In this document: positions 63,034 to 64,000 of the stretch, piece after piece
Numbering within the stretch: position 1 is the first letter of the stretch
Layout of the letters: every line of letters begins with the position of its first letter
Origin: Rhodospirillales bacterium
GTDB lineage: Bacteria > Pseudomonadota > Alphaproteobacteria > Micavibrionales > Micavibrionaceae
Reading direction: 5' to 3'
Length of the DNA stretch: 64,000 nucleotides
Assembly (NCBI GenBank): GCA_020638175.1
Contig: JACKJA010000002.1
Span: forward strand, 992,001 to 1,056,000
Position numbers and translations under genes: made by a program
The notes under the pieces: generated by a model
What the model was told of the DNA's origin: nothing
Database searches by the model: none
What the model saw: the letters and a program-made list of their open reading frames with translations, nothing else

Positions 63034-64000
63034 CTATGATGCCTTTTTCAAGGTGGTGCTATCCCGGTGGTCTGCACCCACGGCTTCGCTGATGTGGCTG
63101 TAGCCATCGGCTTTCATCAATGCCAGCAGATCCCGGTTGATTTGCGCGGCGACCCACGGCCCTTGATAAACGATCCCGGTGTAAAGCTGGATCAGGCTGG
63201 CCCCGGCCTTGATTTTTTCATAGGCATCTTTGCCCGATGACACACCGCCCAGCCCGATAATCGGCAGTTTACCACCAGTCAGACGGTAGAAATTGGTGAT
63301 GGATTGTGTGGCCAGATCGCGCACCGGATCGCCGCTCAGTCCGCCTTGTTCGGCGGCAAAATCCTTGGGCAGATAGTCCGGGCGGGCGGTGCTGCCGTTC
63401 GTCAGGGAAATCCCGTCAATACCGGCTTCCAGAGAGGCTTTGGCAAGTTCCTCTTGCTGCGCTTCGCTCAGGTTCGGGCCGAATTTGGCGATAACCGGCG
63501 GCGGGTTGCCGTTACAAGCCTCCTTGGCGGCTTCCATGACTTTTCCTGCCAGGTCCATGAACGGTTCGCGCTGCTGGAGGTCGCAGACACCTTTTACATT
63601 CGGACAGGACACGTTGAACACCAGAAAATCCGCCAGCGGCGCCAGTTCACGGGCGAGCAGGGCGAAATCAGAAGCCGGGTCCGTTTGTCCCTTGTTCATG
63701 CCGATATTAACACCGATTACCCCGGCTGGACGATTTGGATTGTTGCGGAAGGCCTCAAGGTTAGCCTTGAAAGGCGGTAGCCCGTCGCCGGGAAACCCCA
63801 TGCGGTTGATAACGGCGTGGTGCGCCGGATCGCGAAACAGGCGCGGCTGCGGATTGCCGGGCTGTGCTTTGGGTGTCACGGTGCCGATTTCGGTGTGACC
63901 GAAACCCAGCTTCAGGATCGGGCCCATAACCGCGGCTTTTTTATCAAATCCCGCGGCCAGTCCCACCGGGTTGTCAAAGGTCTTGCCCCATAGTGTTACT
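63034..64000 (-). CDS. pyrD: Dihydroorotate dehydrogenase (quinone), class 2, partial
   Basis: PyrD oxidises dihydroorotate to orotate with ubiquinone at the inner membrane. The frame runs off the right edge, so the N-terminus is missing: the visible part starts VTLWGKTFDNPVGLAAGFDK. FMN and substrate residues follow: IGTVTPKAQPGNPQPRLFRD, INRMGFPGDG, FNVSCPNVKG, KFGPNLS and SLTNGST, GLGGVSSGKDAYEKIKAGAS, LYTGIVYQGP. It ends ADHRDSTTLKKAS. An ATG-like GTG at 63966 is inside the gene, not its start. 82 bases upstream of the tipF-like gene. Confidence 0.93.
   Translation of the reverse strand, partial: VTLWGKTFDNPVGLAAGFDKKAAVMGPILKLGFGHTEIGTVTPKAQPGNPQPRLFRDPAHHAVINRMGFPGDGLPPFKANLEAFRNNPNRPAGVIGVNIGMNKGQTDPASDFALLARELAPLADFLVFNVSCPNVKGVCDLQQREPFMDLAGKVMEAAKEACNGNPPPVIAKFGPNLSEAQQEELAKASLEAGIDGISLTNGSTARPDYLPKDFAAEQGGLSGDPVRDLATQSITNFYRLTGGKLPIIGLGGVSSGKDAYEKIKAGASLIQLYTGIVYQGPWVAAQINRDLLALMKADGYSHISEAVGADHRDSTTLKKAS

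Overview
The window reads as the chromosome of a free-living, motile, Gram-negative alphaproteobacterium. Pointers to this are a ChpT histidine phosphotransferase, a TipF-like membrane EAL protein, a Rickettsia/Thermus-type long isocitrate dehydrogenase, a class 2 PyrD, KdsB and an O-antigen-ligase-like protein (so LPS is made), and a complete chemotaxis operon. Gene content and order recall small-genome or predatory alphaproteobacteria of the Micavibrio kind, but that placement is inference. No rRNA, tRNA, CRISPR or transposase was seen.

Region 1 (1-10.4 kb) is phage-derived. It holds a T4-type lysozyme, a lipoprotein, a peptidoglycan-binding protein, a secreted protein, a T7-type tail spike with a beta-helix domain, an SLT-like muramidase, a small membrane protein, a T7-type large terminase, a membrane coiled-coil protein, a SleB-type hydrolase and a 3TM holin. 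No capsid, portal, integrase or polymerase gene is visible. The housekeeping gene panB lies inside the cluster. Two identical terminators bracket an AT-rich two-gene cassette.

Region 2 (10.4-28.8 kb) is mostly core metabolism and envelope: nhaD, icd, folD, yggT, two paralogous HExxH proteins, acnA, a methyltransferase, an outer-membrane barrel, a DUF1223 protein, a Cys-rich membrane protein and lepA. lepA is broken by one missing base near 28279.

Region 3 (28.9-33.1 kb) is an island of unrecognised genes, mostly on the minus strand. It has a 468-487-residue Ala/Gly-rich protein with C-terminal membrane segments, two paralogous small proteins and an 81-residue protein. A palindromic dispersed element at 33145-33215 separates it from purH.

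Region 4 (33.2-43.8 kb), all minus strand, holds purH; the chemotaxis operon cheA-cheW-cheY-cheB-cheR; and galU, pgm/manB and chpT, which link sugar-nucleotide supply with cell-cycle phosphorelay.

Region 5 (43.9-64 kb) contains a membrane DnaJ-like protein, aminopeptidase P, rpsU, and a dispersed yej-type peptide ABC transporter (yejA, yejB-yejE and yejF separated by other genes). It also has a macrodomain protein, an acetyltransferase, a methyl-accepting chemotaxis protein, a tightly coupled operon yejA-kdsB-O-antigen ligase-histidine phosphatase-slyX, a HAD phosphatase, a TipF-like EAL protein and the 3' part of pyrD, which runs off the right edge.
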